Origin: BPGX01 sp037447455
GTDB lineage: Bacteria > Bacteroidota > Bacteroidia > B-17B0 > Aurantibacillaceae
DNA: 64,000 nucleotides
NCBI GenBank assembly: GCA_037447455.1
Contig: JBBIGQ010000011.1
Coordinates: 1-64,000 of the forward strand
Direction: 5' to 3'
Shown: in pieces, positions 26,383 to 35,409 of the stretch
Position numbering within the stretch: the stretch's first letter is position 1
Layout: each line of letters begins with the position of its first letter
Position numbers and translations under genes: made by a program
The notes under the pieces: model-generated
The model's database searches: none
What the model was told of the DNA's origin: nothing
Seen by the model: the letters and a program-made list of their open reading frames with translations, nothing else

Positions 26383-29300
26383 CTAAAAAATGGCTCTTAA
26401 TTGCATACTGCCAATGTGAATAATTTTATTATTCATTGCACTTTTTCTACCCTCATAAAGAATGTTCATTTGTAAATATGAGGTAATGTTTTGCTGATAG
26501 GTAAAATTCCAAGTAAAGTTATTGCCAGGTTGCAGTGATTGTAAAATTTCATAAGCAACCGGTGTGTTGTAATTATTATCATTTAAATAGTTTATTTGTA
26601 TAAAATTAAATTGTCCGCTTATGCTGGCGGACTCTGATTTGATAATTTTTCCTTCAAGCCCTAAGCTATGAATGGTGCCTTTTTGCATCAATCCCAGTGC
26701 ATTGATTTTTTCAGAATACTTATAATTTACGGATACTCTTAAATTAGTATTGGGTTGATAAATGATTTTTTGTTCTGTTTCAAAAATTTTCAACTGATAA
26801 TTCCGATTGGTAAATAGTTGTGATTCAAATGCCTTTTTCCCTATAACATGCACAAAAGAAAACGTCAGCCATTGAAAAATATTATAGCGCCATTTTACTT
26901 CATGATTTTCTGTATAGCGGACATCATAGCCATTTGTAAGAAGTTGTTTGGAAGCGTTTTGCAGATAATTATAATCTGCACCAAATATAGCGCCTGCCTG
27001 ATTAAAAAAGATACTTTGTCGTATGGACTGATTGGCACTGATGGTAGCCGTATCCCTTAAATTCGTAAAATCAGAATAAATGGCATTGTTCCAGATGAAC
27101 CCACTGTATGTTTTGTAATCATTTTTAAAAGCCGTTTGAAAAGCCAATAAACGAATCGTTTTAGCCCAAAAATTAGTTTTATCTTTTAATAAAAAATAGG
27201 GACGCATGTTTAAAGCCGTACTCCATTGGTTATGCAATACTTTTACATAATTGGTAGTCGGCACATACACACGAATATATTTGGCCTGATCCGGATATTG
27301 TGCAATTTCAAATTCATTCAATTGTTTGATACCATCGTTGTTGTAATCTATCCATGTATATTGTCCTTGTGGTGCCGTTACTTCCACATAATAATATTCT
27401 TTTTTATTTTCTAATCCATAACCCGTTTCATAAAAAACAGATAGGTTTAAAAAATTTTTCCAGAATCTCGGATAATACTCTATTCTTGATAATAACGTGT
27501 TATCTGGTGCTAAAGTATTGGTGGCAAGGTTTTTTATTTCTAAAAGACGATACGTAGTAAGTAAAACAAAAGGATGATTAGGCCACTTATTGGATTGCAG
27601 TTTAATACCATAATTTTGAGCATAGGTACTATCGGTCATTGTGTTGTACAAAACATGACGGTCGCTTCTGTTTCTATAAAAAATTTTATAGTACACGGCT
27701 GATGAGTCGGGCGCATGCAAACTAACTTCCCAATCATAAAATTGATATGAGGTAAAAAATTTTGTTCCGACAAATGGTTTCCATTGAATATTTCTTTCAT
27801 AATCATCTGTATAACTCAATACCATCTGCTTTCCAATTGGTAAAGAAGCGCTGGCTTTATGCCTGTAAAAGGAAGTATGAGCCGTGTAAGTTTTAGTAGT
27901 CAGGTACGAAGCATCGTAAGTCAATTGCATCCAAGAGCGTTTTAATTGCTGACCAAATAAATGCCGTCCTCCCCAAAAATTACTTCCTTCTGAAAACATA
28001 CTAAAACCATAGTACAAAGACGTATTTTTCTTACCAATCCATTTTACCAATGATTTGGTAATATGTTGATCTGTAAAAATGTTATCATTAAAAAAATTTT
28101 TATTCCAATCTCTTTGAAATTCCATATTTCTGTACCGTTGAATATATGAAAAATGCTGAGTCACGTATTCGTAATCATTTTCTAATTGAACAGAGTACGA
28201 ATTCGTTGAAAATAATTGGTTGACAGAAGAAAACCTTAAGCCATATCCCTCATCATTGTTTTTATTGAATTTACTAAATGTATTGACATCGTTTTTTGAA
28301 TAAACCAATTCAGTAGAAATTGTGCCGGATGTTGTTGAATACTGATAACCCGTTGTCAGCATTTGTTTTTGTTGCGGAGGGTCTAATTTTACATACGGCA
28401 TATAATCGCCCTGTAAAACACCATTCACCGGTGCTACCCACTGAAACACTTTACCATTAGCGCCGGATGGAATTTGCTTATAATACCCTTTGTTAGCACC
28501 CACATAACTAAAGGTTACTTTGTATTGAGCACTATCCGGATTGGTAGAATATTCAAAGACGTTCTGGTATAATGTACTGCCAACAATCGTGTCTTTTTTT
28601 CGGTAAAACACTTCCGAGTTATTAAATTCAGATGCAAGGGCACTGTAATAAAATGCTTTCTCCAAGCTATCTCCTATCTGCGAAAGAAAGCGCACTTGTT
28701 CGGTAGTTAGTTGTTGTTGTAACGGCCGGTTCTTATTATCCTGTTCAGAGTAAAAATTAAAAAAGACCTTGTGATGTTTGGCAATGTACATTTCTTCACC
28801 AATAAAATAAAGTGAACGAGCATAACTTTTTGTAACATACTGAAACTCTGCTACAATTCGTTTGTCTTTTGTAATTTGTTGTTTCGCTGTAAATGTTATT
28901 TCTGCTGTGTTGTAATCAATAATGTAATCATATTCCTGTCCGCGTTTCATTAATTTTCCATCTATGTAAATATTTTCGGTGCCCGATAAAACAACAATAA
29001 TTTGCTCACCCTCTGCACCGACCAGCCGATAAGGTCCCTGATTATTTTCTTTGCCATAAAATACATTCCTTGCAAACTTTCCTCGTGTCAAAGCAAAGGC
29101 AACATTGGTTTTAAGGTTGACATTTTTACTTAAACTATCCTTATTTTCAAAATTTGCCCCTTGCAGCCGCTTAAAAAAGTTCATAAAATACGTGTTGGGT
29201 GGTTGTGCCATTTGATAATCACCCACTATTAATTTATTGCTTTTATTACTCAATTGAATATACACTTTATCCAATTCCTGTAACTGCGCTGTTGTCCCAT

Positions 29301-29853
29301 CGGCCTGAAACGGGATCGTATTATCGGTAGCCACCATAGCGATGTCTATATCTTTCGTCAATTTTCCCTGCATCTGCATGTTAAAATTAGATTGCACACT
29401 CATATCCTGATTATTTCCAAAGCTAATACCACGACTTATACTACCATTTTTAAAAAGTTTATCAGAAAGAAAACTTTCCGGTTGTTCGGTTTTCTTATCT
29501 GAAAAACTAAACTGATAGGGCGACATTGGCCGTGAGAAATCTTTTCGGATATCCGATATTTTTTTGTGTGCATATTCTTTATGCCATTGAAACAAAACAC
29601 GTTGATATTCTACAACTATTGAATCCTTAGGCCTCTCAATAAAAATTAACTTTTGTTCGTTTTGCAACCACCGATACAATAACAATTCATTGGAAGGGCT
29701 TTTTACTCTTAAGCTATTTGGTAAAATCCAGTTGGTATCCAATTCTAATGTATCTTGTGTTATCCATATTTTTTTTGAAACAATAGAATAACTCTGGCAA
29801 AATATATGCGTACTAAAAAGAAATAAAAAATTAAGAATAACCCAACTTCGCAC
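26383..29853 (-). CDS. Very large outer membrane beta-barrel protein, function unknown
   Basis: 1156 residues with a signal peptide (FLFLFSTHIFCQS, cleavage near residue 20). The N-terminal region (about 20-130) is followed by GSISRGISFGNNQD and GKLTKDIDIAMVATD, then a beta-rich domain (GPYRLVGAEGEQIIVVLSGTENIYIDGK, KRGQEYDYIIDYNTAEITFT in short segments), then several hundred residues of alternating aromatic strands typical of a large barrel, ending in a hydrophobic residue (LRAIF). I recall similar long proteins across Bacteroidota annotated as hypothetical. The DYIIDYNTAEITFT pattern also occurs in large secretion barrels such as SprA, but I do not claim homology. It lies alone, transcribed toward the carbonic anhydrase. 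Confidence 0.75.
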   Translation of the reverse strand: MRSWVILNFLFLFSTHIFCQSYSIVSKKIWITQDTLELDTNWILPNSLRVKSPSNELLLYRWLQNEQKLIFIERPKDSIVVEYQRVLFQWHKEYAHKKISDIRKDFSRPMSPYQFSFSDKKTEQPESFLSDKLFKNGSISRGISFGNNQDMSVQSNFNMQMQGKLTKDIDIAMVATDNTIPFQADGTTAQLQELDKVYIQLSNKSNKLIVGDYQMAQPPNTYFMNFFKRLQGANFENKDSLSKNVNLKTNVAFALTRGKFARNVFYGKENNQGPYRLVGAEGEQIIVVLSGTENIYIDGKLMKRGQEYDYIIDYNTAEITFTAKQQITKDKRIVAEFQYVTKSYARSLYFIGEEMYIAKHHKVFFNFYSEQDNKNRPLQQQLTTEQVRFLSQIGDSLEKAFYYSALASEFNNSEVFYRKKDTIVGSTLYQNVFEYSTNPDSAQYKVTFSYVGANKGYYKQIPSGANGKVFQWVAPVNGVLQGDYMPYVKLDPPQQKQMLTTGYQYSTTSGTISTELVYSKNDVNTFSKFNKNNDEGYGLRFSSVNQLFSTNSYSVQLENDYEYVTQHFSYIQRYRNMEFQRDWNKNFFNDNIFTDQHITKSLVKWIGKKNTSLYYGFSMFSEGSNFWGGRHLFGQQLKRSWMQLTYDASYLTTKTYTAHTSFYRHKASASLPIGKQMVLSYTDDYERNIQWKPFVGTKFFTSYQFYDWEVSLHAPDSSAVYYKIFYRNRSDRHVLYNTMTDSTYAQNYGIKLQSNKWPNHPFVLLTTYRLLEIKNLATNTLAPDNTLLSRIEYYPRFWKNFLNLSVFYETGYGLENKKEYYYVEVTAPQGQYTWIDYNNDGIKQLNEFEIAQYPDQAKYIRVYVPTTNYVKVLHNQWSTALNMRPYFLLKDKTNFWAKTIRLLAFQTAFKNDYKTYSGFIWNNAIYSDFTNLRDTATISANQSIRQSIFFNQAGAIFGADYNYLQNASKQLLTNGYDVRYTENHEVKWRYNIFQWLTFSFVHVIGKKAFESQLFTNRNYQLKIFETEQKIIYQPNTNLRVSVNYKYSEKINALGLMQKGTIHSLGLEGKIIKSESASISGQFNFIQINYLNDNNYNTPVAYEILQSLQPGNNFTWNFTYQQNITSYLQMNILYEGRKSAMNNKIIHIGSMQLRAIF

Positions 29854-30232
29854 AAGCGATAAATATAACGAGTATTGCTAAGAAAAATTGTGGAAAGTAT
29901 AAAAACAAAAGAGCATCGGTACAATCTTTAAACCCTGTTGTTCAAAACCTTTCTGACCGATACCACAGAATATCGCATTTCTGAACGACATGTCGGAGAT
30001 AACCTAATCGTATTCTGCGATTTCCAATTATCACCAAGGTTTTAATCATCTATCGCTTTGTCCTCACTACAGATGTATTTTTAATAACTTTACAAACATA
30101 ACCCGGTCAATCAATAAACACACACCTGTCAATAAGTATTTTTTCTTTTTTCCTTCCTCTACAGAAATTTAATCATAATTTAATTGTAGCATTTCCTGAA
30201 TAATCCATTTATTTTTGCCGCAAATACCAAAT
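29854..30232. other. Divergent intergenic region with inverted repeats
   Basis: A 379-base spacer between the large barrel gene (minus) and pafA (plus). It includes the 10-base palindrome CGACATGTCG (29986-29995), flanked nearly symmetrically by CAGAATA (29966-29972) and TATTCTG (30011-30017), and alternatively ATCGCA/TGCGAT arms. It could be an operator or a structured RNA. The pafA promoter is at 30210. Confidence 0.4.
30210..30217 (+). promoter_or_regulatory. Predicted -7 element for pafA
   Basis: TATTTTTG, 15 bases before the ATG at 30233. A TTG at 30184-30186 is 23 bases upstream, slightly long for a -33 element. An in-frame TTG at 30215 falls within this element and is rejected as a start. 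Confidence 0.5.
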
Positions 30233-31909
30233 ATGAAAAAGTTCTTATTCCTGCTCTCCATTGTATCTAACATGTTTTGGGCACAAAATAAACCTTCAAG
30301 CCCTAAATTAGTCATTGGCATTATAGTAGATCAAATGCGCTACGATTACTTAATAAAATTTCAAAAAAATTTTACGAAAGGCGGTTTCAATAAATTAATG
30401 AAAGAAGGCATCTTTCTGAAAAACACTCATTACAATTACATTCCTACCTACACAGCTCCCGGCCACGCCAGCATCTACACAGGTACAACCCCACGCTATC
30501 ACGGCATCATTGCGAATGAATGGTACGATAAAACATTAGGTAAAGAAATTTACTGTGTACATGATGATTCCGTAACGCCTATCGGCACCAATAATGATAA
30601 TGGTAAAATGTCTCCTAAAAACTTGATTGCTTCTACCATTACAGATGAATTGAAATTATTATTTAAAGGCAATTCGAAAATCATTGGCATCTCCATCAAA
30701 GACCGTTCTGCCATCTTACCCGCCGGCCATCTTGCTGACGCTGCCTACTGGTGGGATGAACTATCGGGCAATTTTATCTCTTCCTCCTTTTATCAAAATA
30801 GTTTGCCTCAATGGTTAATGACATTTAATCAACAAAATTTACCACTCACATATCTTCAAAAAAACTGGGACTTATTATTATCAAAAGATAAATATGTATC
30901 TGCATTACCCGATAGTAATCAATACGAACGTTCTTTAATCAAAACACAGTCCCCTAAATTTCCCTATAACTTTTCTGCATATCTCAACGCTAAAAACTAT
31001 AGTATTTTGAAATATACACCTTATGGAAACAGCATCTTGATGGACTTGACCAAAGAATGTATTTTACAGGAAAAGTTAGGGAAACATATTGATACCGACT
31101 TTTTATGTATTAGTTTTTCAAGCACCGATTACATTGGCCATCTTTACGGTACGGAAGCATTAGAATTAGAAGATGCTTATTACAGATTAGATAGAGATCT
31201 CAACAATTTCATCAACTTTTTAGATAAACACATCGGAAAAGATAATTATTTACTCTTCCTGACAGCCGATCACGCTGGTGCGTACAATACACAATATTTG
31301 AAAGACAATAAATTTCCCGTCAATTATTTTAGTGAATTAAAACTTCAACAAGATTTAAAGAAATTTCTTCTAAATAAATACAAGGATAGTGCTTTGATTT
31401 TAAACATTAATAACAATCAAATATTCTTAAACCACGATAAAATTGTTAACAAAAATCTCTCTATTGACCAATTAAAAAAAGACATTCAGCAATTTTGTTA
31501 TCAATATCCGGAAATCGCAGAAGTGTTTTTAAGAGACGATTTAATCCGCAATAATCCGAGAGATTTTTCTTTATATGGATTAGTGTCCAATGGTTTTTCA
31601 CCCTCTCGTAGCGGAGATATAGTATTCGTGCTCCATCCGGGCAATATGGATTATTCTACACAAGGTACTACACACGGATCGGGATATAATTATGACACGC
31701 ACGTTCCACTCCTGTTTTATGGTTTTAAGAATAAAGCATTAGAGAGCACCAAGTTTTATAGAATTACGCAAATTGCACCGACGCTGGCATTTTTACTCAA
31801 CATCAATCTACCCAATGCTTGCTTTGATACACCTATTGATGAAGTCATTGAAAACGTCAATGTTTATTATTCTAATTACACGCATCCTTATGATGATGGC
31901 GGAAGATAA
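30233..31909 (+). CDS. pafA: PafA-type alkaline phosphatase
   Basis: 558 residues from the ATG at 30233 with a signal peptide (FLLSIVSNMFWAQN). It is an alkaline phosphatase-superfamily monoesterase. Active-site features of PafA are visible: metal ligand Asp in IIVDQMRYDYL, nucleophile Thr in YTAPGHASIYTG, Asn in IIANEWYDK, the Lys/Arg pair in SIKDRSAILPAGH, and ligands in SSTDYIGHLYG, TADHAG and THGSGYNYDTHVP. PafA releases phosphate from periplasmic phosphomonoesters independently of phosphate starvation in Bacteroidota. It converges with the TonB-dependent receptor. Confidence 0.87.
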   Translation: MKKFLFLLSIVSNMFWAQNKPSSPKLVIGIIVDQMRYDYLIKFQKNFTKGGFNKLMKEGIFLKNTHYNYIPTYTAPGHASIYTGTTPRYHGIIANEWYDKTLGKEIYCVHDDSVTPIGTNNDNGKMSPKNLIASTITDELKLLFKGNSKIIGISIKDRSAILPAGHLADAAYWWDELSGNFISSSFYQNSLPQWLMTFNQQNLPLTYLQKNWDLLLSKDKYVSALPDSNQYERSLIKTQSPKFPYNFSAYLNAKNYSILKYTPYGNSILMDLTKECILQEKLGKHIDTDFLCISFSSTDYIGHLYGTEALELEDAYYRLDRDLNNFINFLDKHIGKDNYLLFLTADHAGAYNTQYLKDNKFPVNYFSELKLQQDLKKFLLNKYKDSALILNINNNQIFLNHDKIVNKNLSIDQLKKDIQQFCYQYPEIAEVFLRDDLIRNNPRDFSLYGLVSNGFSPSRSGDIVFVLHPGNMDYSTQGTTHGSGYNYDTHVPLLFYGFKNKALESTKFYRITQIAPTLAFLLNINLPNACFDTPIDEVIENVNVYYSNYTHPYDDGGR

Positions 31910-32034
31910 TATAATTTCTAATTTGTATACTCCAATGAAAGATTAAAAATTTTTTGTAACTAATATGTTGAACTCTTAATCTTTATCACCAATAATAAAC
32001 CACTAAAACGATTTACAAATTCCCCATCTTTTTT

Positions 32035-32080
32035 AAAATAAAAAATTCCGATTCTGCTGAAATAACAACAGAACCGGAAT
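32035..32080 (-). terminator. Rho-independent terminator of the TonB-dependent receptor gene
   Basis: A 15-base stem (32045-32059 with 32066-32080, two mismatched positions) with a 6-base loop. On the minus strand it is followed by TTTTTTATTTT. It lies 22 bases after the receptor stop codon. Confidence 0.75.
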
Positions 32081-32101
32081 GCTGTTCAACTAATTATTTA
32101 A

Positions 32102-34546
32102 TTAAAACTCTACTATCAACTTCATAAACACATTTCTTCCCATATTGTACAACCCCTTGCCAGTCAAAGGATGTGGACGCACATATTTCAAACGATTTAA
32201 ATGATCCTGATAGACAACATCCATCAAATTATTCACCCCTGCTATAAATTGCAACTGTCTTTCTTTCCAGTATTTGAATGAAATGCCCGTTGCCACATTA
32301 AGTAATGTATAATCTGGTGTAGCCGTTTCAGTACGATACGCTTTGAAATAACGATTTTGCGGGAAAACATAGACAACTTCTGCTTTTACAAATAATCGTT
32401 TTATCCAATCGTTTATATTATTCCATTCGGTGCGAAGTTCATTAGTCCAACGACTGGGCGGAAAAAACGGCAGATATTGAGTGCTGTCTGTTTGATTTAA
32501 AATTTGTCCTTGTAAATACGAAAAATTACTTTCTAAATGCAACCAATCTAACGGATGCGGATGAATATCTAAGTTTATTTCACCACCATATATCAACGCT
32601 TTGGCCTGCTCATAAGTAAACGCCCATAAATTCTCACCATCCTGAATTATTATTGAGTCCCCGCCAGACAAGGCACTCAACTTTCTGTAAAAAATATAAT
32701 TTTCAATATAGTTCGCAAACGGCGTAATTTCTAACAAAACGTGTTCTTTATTCACCAAAAGCCCGGCATCTATTTGATAAGAAACTTCTGGCTTCAATTG
32801 AAGATTACCATATTCATATCGCACGGTACCTTCGTGAGCGCCATTGGATAACAATTCAGAGATATTAGGTGCGCGAAAACCTCTTGCCAAATTGAATTTC
32901 AATGTTACATCTTCCCATCCATTGTATGTTGCACCTAACGTACCACTGAAATTATTATATTGTTTATGAAAGGCATTAAACTTCACGCTTTGTCCAATTA
33001 CCGTTCCTTTCTCCTGTTCTATTCGTTTTCCAAGCGAGTCCACATACATCGTTTCAGAATGAATACGTCTTAAATCCCACCTCACACCTGTTGCCAAATT
33101 CCACTTTCCGATATTTTTCTGATAATAGACATACCATCCATTGTCTAATAAATTATAATCCGGTATAAGCAATTCTTCTCCTCTATTTATATTTATTTGA
33201 AACATTCCGCTTGTTCCAATACTCACTAATTGAGAACTATCAATGTTTTTCAGGTATTTTAATTGATACGGAATGGTATGCAAATGCATGCTTAAACAGC
33301 CATTTTTTTCTTCCTCAGAATGATTTTGTTTTTCCAATAATTTATCCGGACCAAACTCATCTCTGACATTGTATTGATAACCAACATTGCTAATTATTTT
33401 GTCCCGATTTTTTAGATTAAATACGGAATAATTTTGCACACGATAATGTTGAATATACTGATAAGGCACATAGAAATTGTAACTCTTTAGTTCTTTGTCT
33501 GTAACGGGAATTTGGCCAATAGTAGTATCATTCAGTTTCACGAGGTTCAAAAAGCGTCCACTACTATCTCTGTCGCCTTCCGGCATATTTAATTGTTGTG
33601 TGAACGCAGAAACATAAAAGTTCGAAAATCCCCATAATTTATTTAATTGAAACCCTGCTGAAACATTGCGTTCATTAAATGCCGTTCCAAAAACTTTTCC
33701 ATCTATTTTATTTTGATAATTACTCGCATCTTTTTGTGTGGCCTGCAAATAAAAAGCATAATCGTTTTTTTTGTATTGAAGAATAGCCGAATTGGAAATT
33801 AATTGATTGTTCATCTGATAAGCACCGATGTACTGACCACTCCAACCTTCTTTGTTAATGCGATAAGGAATAAAATTGATAACACCCGCTAATGCATCCG
33901 AACCAAACATGATACTCCCAGGACCTTTGATAATCTCTGCTTTCTGAATAGCATACTGATCTATTTCTATTCCGTGTTCATCCCCCCATTGTTGTCCCTC
34001 TTGCCGCAGGCCATTTACCAATACCAGAGTACGATTGTATCCCAAGCCACGAATAATGGGCTTTGCAATACCAGGTCCGGTACTAAGTGCCCATACATTT
34101 CCTTTTTTGCCAATTGCTTCAATGATATTATTGTTTGCCTGTTGATTAACATCATCAAAGTGAATTGTTTGAACTGGCAAAGGACTTTCTTTTTTTTGTA
34201 CCACATCGGCAGCAGTGGTTACTATTACCTCATCCATCTCCCGTACACTGGACTGCATTTGTATGTTTAATTCAACATCTGAACTCTGAATGTTTATTTT
34301 TTTTGAAAGTACTTTGTAACCCAACAATCTAAATTCAATCAAATATATGCCTGCCGAAAGATTTTTTAATTCAAAACGTCCTTCTATATTTGTTATCGTG
34401 TTTTTATTGAGCGTTGGTATATTTACTATCACACCAACTAATGGTTGATTATTTTCATCATGCACCATTCCTTTAATTTGATATTGTGCATAAATCTTTA
34501 AATAAAGTAGTAAATTAAAAATAATTATTATGATATTTTTTTTCAT
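32102..34546 (-). CDS. TonB-dependent outer membrane receptor with carboxypeptidase-like N-terminal domain
   Basis: 814 residues with a signal peptide (to about residue 20). Domains in order: carboxypeptidase-regulatory-like beta-sandwich (about 22-105, IKGMVHDENNQPLVGV, FELKNLSAGIY), plug (about 115-230, with KPIIRGLGYNRTLVLVNG and EIIKGPGSIMFGSDALAGVI), then a 22-strand-type barrel ending in MKLIVEF. It imports a scarce nutrient using TonB energy. The substrate is unknown; the His-rich small gene directly upstream suggests a metal (zinc or copper) or metal chelate. A terminator follows. Confidence 0.88.
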   Translation of the reverse strand: MKKNIIIIIFNLLLYLKIYAQYQIKGMVHDENNQPLVGVIVNIPTLNKNTITNIEGRFELKNLSAGIYLIEFRLLGYKVLSKKINIQSSDVELNIQMQSSVREMDEVIVTTAADVVQKKESPLPVQTIHFDDVNQQANNNIIEAIGKKGNVWALSTGPGIAKPIIRGLGYNRTLVLVNGLRQEGQQWGDEHGIEIDQYAIQKAEIIKGPGSIMFGSDALAGVINFIPYRINKEGWSGQYIGAYQMNNQLISNSAILQYKKNDYAFYLQATQKDASNYQNKIDGKVFGTAFNERNVSAGFQLNKLWGFSNFYVSAFTQQLNMPEGDRDSSGRFLNLVKLNDTTIGQIPVTDKELKSYNFYVPYQYIQHYRVQNYSVFNLKNRDKIISNVGYQYNVRDEFGPDKLLEKQNHSEEEKNGCLSMHLHTIPYQLKYLKNIDSSQLVSIGTSGMFQININRGEELLIPDYNLLDNGWYVYYQKNIGKWNLATGVRWDLRRIHSETMYVDSLGKRIEQEKGTVIGQSVKFNAFHKQYNNFSGTLGATYNGWEDVTLKFNLARGFRAPNISELLSNGAHEGTVRYEYGNLQLKPEVSYQIDAGLLVNKEHVLLEITPFANYIENYIFYRKLSALSGGDSIIIQDGENLWAFTYEQAKALIYGGEINLDIHPHPLDWLHLESNFSYLQGQILNQTDSTQYLPFFPPSRWTNELRTEWNNINDWIKRLFVKAEVVYVFPQNRYFKAYRTETATPDYTLLNVATGISFKYWKERQLQFIAGVNNLMDVVYQDHLNRLKYVRPHPLTGKGLYNMGRNVFMKLIVEF

Positions 34547-34633
34547 AGTTTGATTTTTTTTGATTTAGTGATTGAATAAAAAGAGAATTAATTCAAAAAA
34601 ATGAATTAAATAAAGTTATTACTGAAAAAATTA

Positions 34634-34963
34634 TTAGAAGAAAAAAACGAAAGGCGGACTTTTATTTCTTAAAACAAAAATAAAATTACTACAATAATTA
34701 GTTGCTCTTTCAATTAAAACTATTTCAGAATATTTTATCTCAAATGAAAATTCAATAAAATTAAAGTCACTTAAAGGGAAAAAACTTAAGTCCTTACAAA
34801 TATCATCGTGTTCATTGGAATGAAAATGTTTATCATCTGAAATACATACAACATCTTCTATATGCTTTAAATGATGTATTGAATGATGTGTAATTACACC
34901 TAAAAACAATACACTGAATACAACTAATATAAATTGTTTTATGTGTGAATGAGAGTTACGCAT
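34634..34963 (-). CDS. Small His-rich membrane or secreted protein preceding the TonB receptor
   Basis: 109 residues from the ATG at 34963; a TTG at 34975 lies within the promoter. A hydrophobic N-terminal segment (QFILVVFSVLFLGVI) is followed directly by a His-rich stretch (THHSIHHLKHIE and DDKHFHSNEHDD, about ten His in 40 residues) and two Cys. It ends RNKSPPFVFFF. Small His-rich proteins often accompany metal-transport receptors in Bacteroidota, and a metal-binding or sensing role is inferred. No family is recognised with certainty. Confidence 0.65.
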   Translation of the reverse strand: MRNSHSHIKQFILVVFSVLFLGVITHHSIHHLKHIEDVVCISDDKHFHSNEHDDICKDLSFFPLSDFNFIEFSFEIKYSEIVLIERATNYCSNFIFVLRNKSPPFVFFF

Positions 34964-34972
34964 TTTCAAAGG

Positions 34973-34980
34973 CAAATCTA
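34973..34980 (-). promoter_or_regulatory. Predicted -7 element overlapping the aroQ stop codon
   Basis: TAGATTTG on the minus strand matches TAnnTTTG; its TAG is the aroQ stop codon. It lies only 10 bases before the ATG at 34963, so any transcript would be nearly leaderless. Confidence 0.4.
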
Positions 34981-35409
34981 AATACTATTTTTCAAAAAAT
35001 CAATAGCCACTTCATATCCTTTTAATCCCATTCCTGCTATCACTGCTTTGCAATGCTTTGATAAATAAGAATGTTGCCGGAAATGTTCTCTCGCATAAAT
35101 GTTCGTAATGTGTACCTCCACTATTGGTACTTTCATATACGCCAAACAATCTGCTAATGCGATAGAAGTATGTGTATAAGCCCCTGCATTGATAATCATT
35201 CCATTCATCTTATCGTTCCATTCCTGCAATTTATCAATCAAAAAACCTTCTACATTACTTTGATAATAGTGCAATTCAACGTCTTTATGTTTAGATTGCA
35301 ACTGATAAAAAAAATCTTCAAAACTCATTGCTCCATACAATTCTGGTTCTCTTTTTCCTAACATATTCAAATTAGGCCCATTCAATATTCCTATTCGTTT
35401 TATTTTCAT
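34978..35409 (-). CDS. aroQ: Type II 3-dehydroquinate dehydratase
   Basis: 143 residues, the typical length. Third step of the shikimate pathway. Motifs GILNGPNLNMLGKREPELYG (N-terminal, with active-site Tyr), NAGAYTHTSIALADCL (catalytic Asn-Gly-Ala region) and VEVHITNIYAREHFR are all present. It overlaps the stop of the lytic transglycosylase gene by four bases (35406-35409). Confidence 0.93.
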   Translation of the reverse strand: MKIKRIGILNGPNLNMLGKREPELYGAMSFEDFFYQLQSKHKDVELHYYQSNVEGFLIDKLQEWNDKMNGMIINAGAYTHTSIALADCLAYMKVPIVEVHITNIYAREHFRQHSYLSKHCKAVIAGMGLKGYEVAIDFLKNSI

